The position numbers were made by a program, and so were the translations under genes. A stretch of DNA of 14,796 nucleotides from Syntrophomonadaceae bacterium. Lineage in GTDB: Bacteria; Bacillota_D; Dethiobacteria; DTU022. How positions within the stretch are numbered: position 1 is the stretch's first letter; every line of letters begins with the position of its first letter. The stretch spans positions 1 to 14,796 of the forward strand of contig PWUG01000134.1 of the NCBI GenBank assembly GCA_003562605.1, in the 5' to 3' direction. Under the pieces are notes generated by a model. The model had not been told where the DNA came from. It made no database searches and saw only the letters and a list, made by a program, of their open reading frames with translations. Below, one piece after another: positions 14,729 through 14,796 of the stretch.

Positions 14729-14796
14729 ATGCCGGTTATGCACTGCAAAATGGACAAGATCATTATCGGTGAAGAGAGCAATATCCAGGATAATGT
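14729..14796 (+). CDS. Left-handed beta-helix protein, gamma-carbonic-anhydrase-like (partial, 5' end only)
   Basis: Only 22 codons are visible before the window ends. The segment I-I-I-G-E-E-S-N-I-Q-D-N (residues 11-22) matches the I-G-x-x-[TS]-N-I-Q-D turn of gamma-class carbonic anhydrase-like hexapeptide proteins (YrdA/PaaY type). In those proteins that turn lies about 40 residues in, after a first coil and an R-G-D. Here it lies at residue 11, and the position of R-G-D reads H-C-K. ATG 14729 follows AAAAGGAGTAA (14714-14724), and the frame upstream closes at a stop (14693-14695), so the short N-terminus looks genuine. It begins 16 bases after the UPF0280 stop and probably belongs to the same operon. 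The function is uncertain until the rest is seen. Confidence 0.6.
   Translation, partial: MPVMHCKMDKIIIGEESNIQDN

Overview
The window reads as a chromosomal segment of an anaerobic bacterium, most likely a Firmicutes/Clostridia-type lineage (syntrophic or thermophilic anaerobes are the closest fit). The reasons are the glyA-upp-dCMP deaminase gene order, strong AGGAGG-type ribosome binding sites, frequent TTG/GTG starts, a complete bacterial V/A-type ATPase operon in Enterococcus hirae ntp order, and a homocysteine/sulfide-assimilation cassette otherwise known best from methanogens. The taxonomic call is inference. Every gene I can support is on the + strand. No tRNA, rRNA, CRISPR array, insertion sequence or phage gene was seen, and no gene-free stretch exceeds about 140 bases.

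Layout. Positions 2-184 hold the 3' end of glyA, followed by upp (209-838) and a dCMP deaminase gene (857-1303). A 102-base gap with a possible promoter leads into a nine-gene V-type ATPase operon (1406-10022) in the order G/H stalk, I, K, E, C, F, A, B, D. This includes catalytic A, non-catalytic B, the membrane ring subunit K and the membrane stator subunit I. The K subunit carries the complete set of residues that ligate Na+ in E. hirae NtpK, so a sodium-coupled enzyme is predicted. A PHP-type metallohydrolase gene of unknown function (10031-11083) follows only 8 bases after the D gene. Next come gap (GAPDH, 11199-12191), which appears to be a single-gene unit, and a clear Rho-independent terminator (12223-12256).

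The last region starts at a good extended -10 promoter (12272-12300) overlapped by an inverted repeat that could be an operator. It encodes a DUF39/COG1900 homocysteine-biosynthesis protein (12332-13552), a NIL-domain two-[4Fe-4S] ferredoxin (13553-13978) and a UPF0280/COG2122 ApbE-superfamily protein (13975-14712). A left-handed beta-helix (gamma-carbonic-anhydrase-like) gene then begins at 14729 and runs off the window. The three complete genes are homologues of Methanosarcina acetivorans MA1821, MA1822 and MA1715, which in that archaeon serve homocysteine synthesis from aspartate semialdehyde and sulfide assimilation. Their tight coupling here suggests one operon for sulfide-to-homocysteine conversion in a bacterium.

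Most noteworthy points: a V-type ATPase operon sits in the chromosomal position that many Firmicutes use for their F-type atp operon; the homocysteine cassette is tightly packed with a fourth, N-terminally short beta-helix gene that lacks the usual RGD; and there are RNA hairpins before the K, C and gap cistrons.
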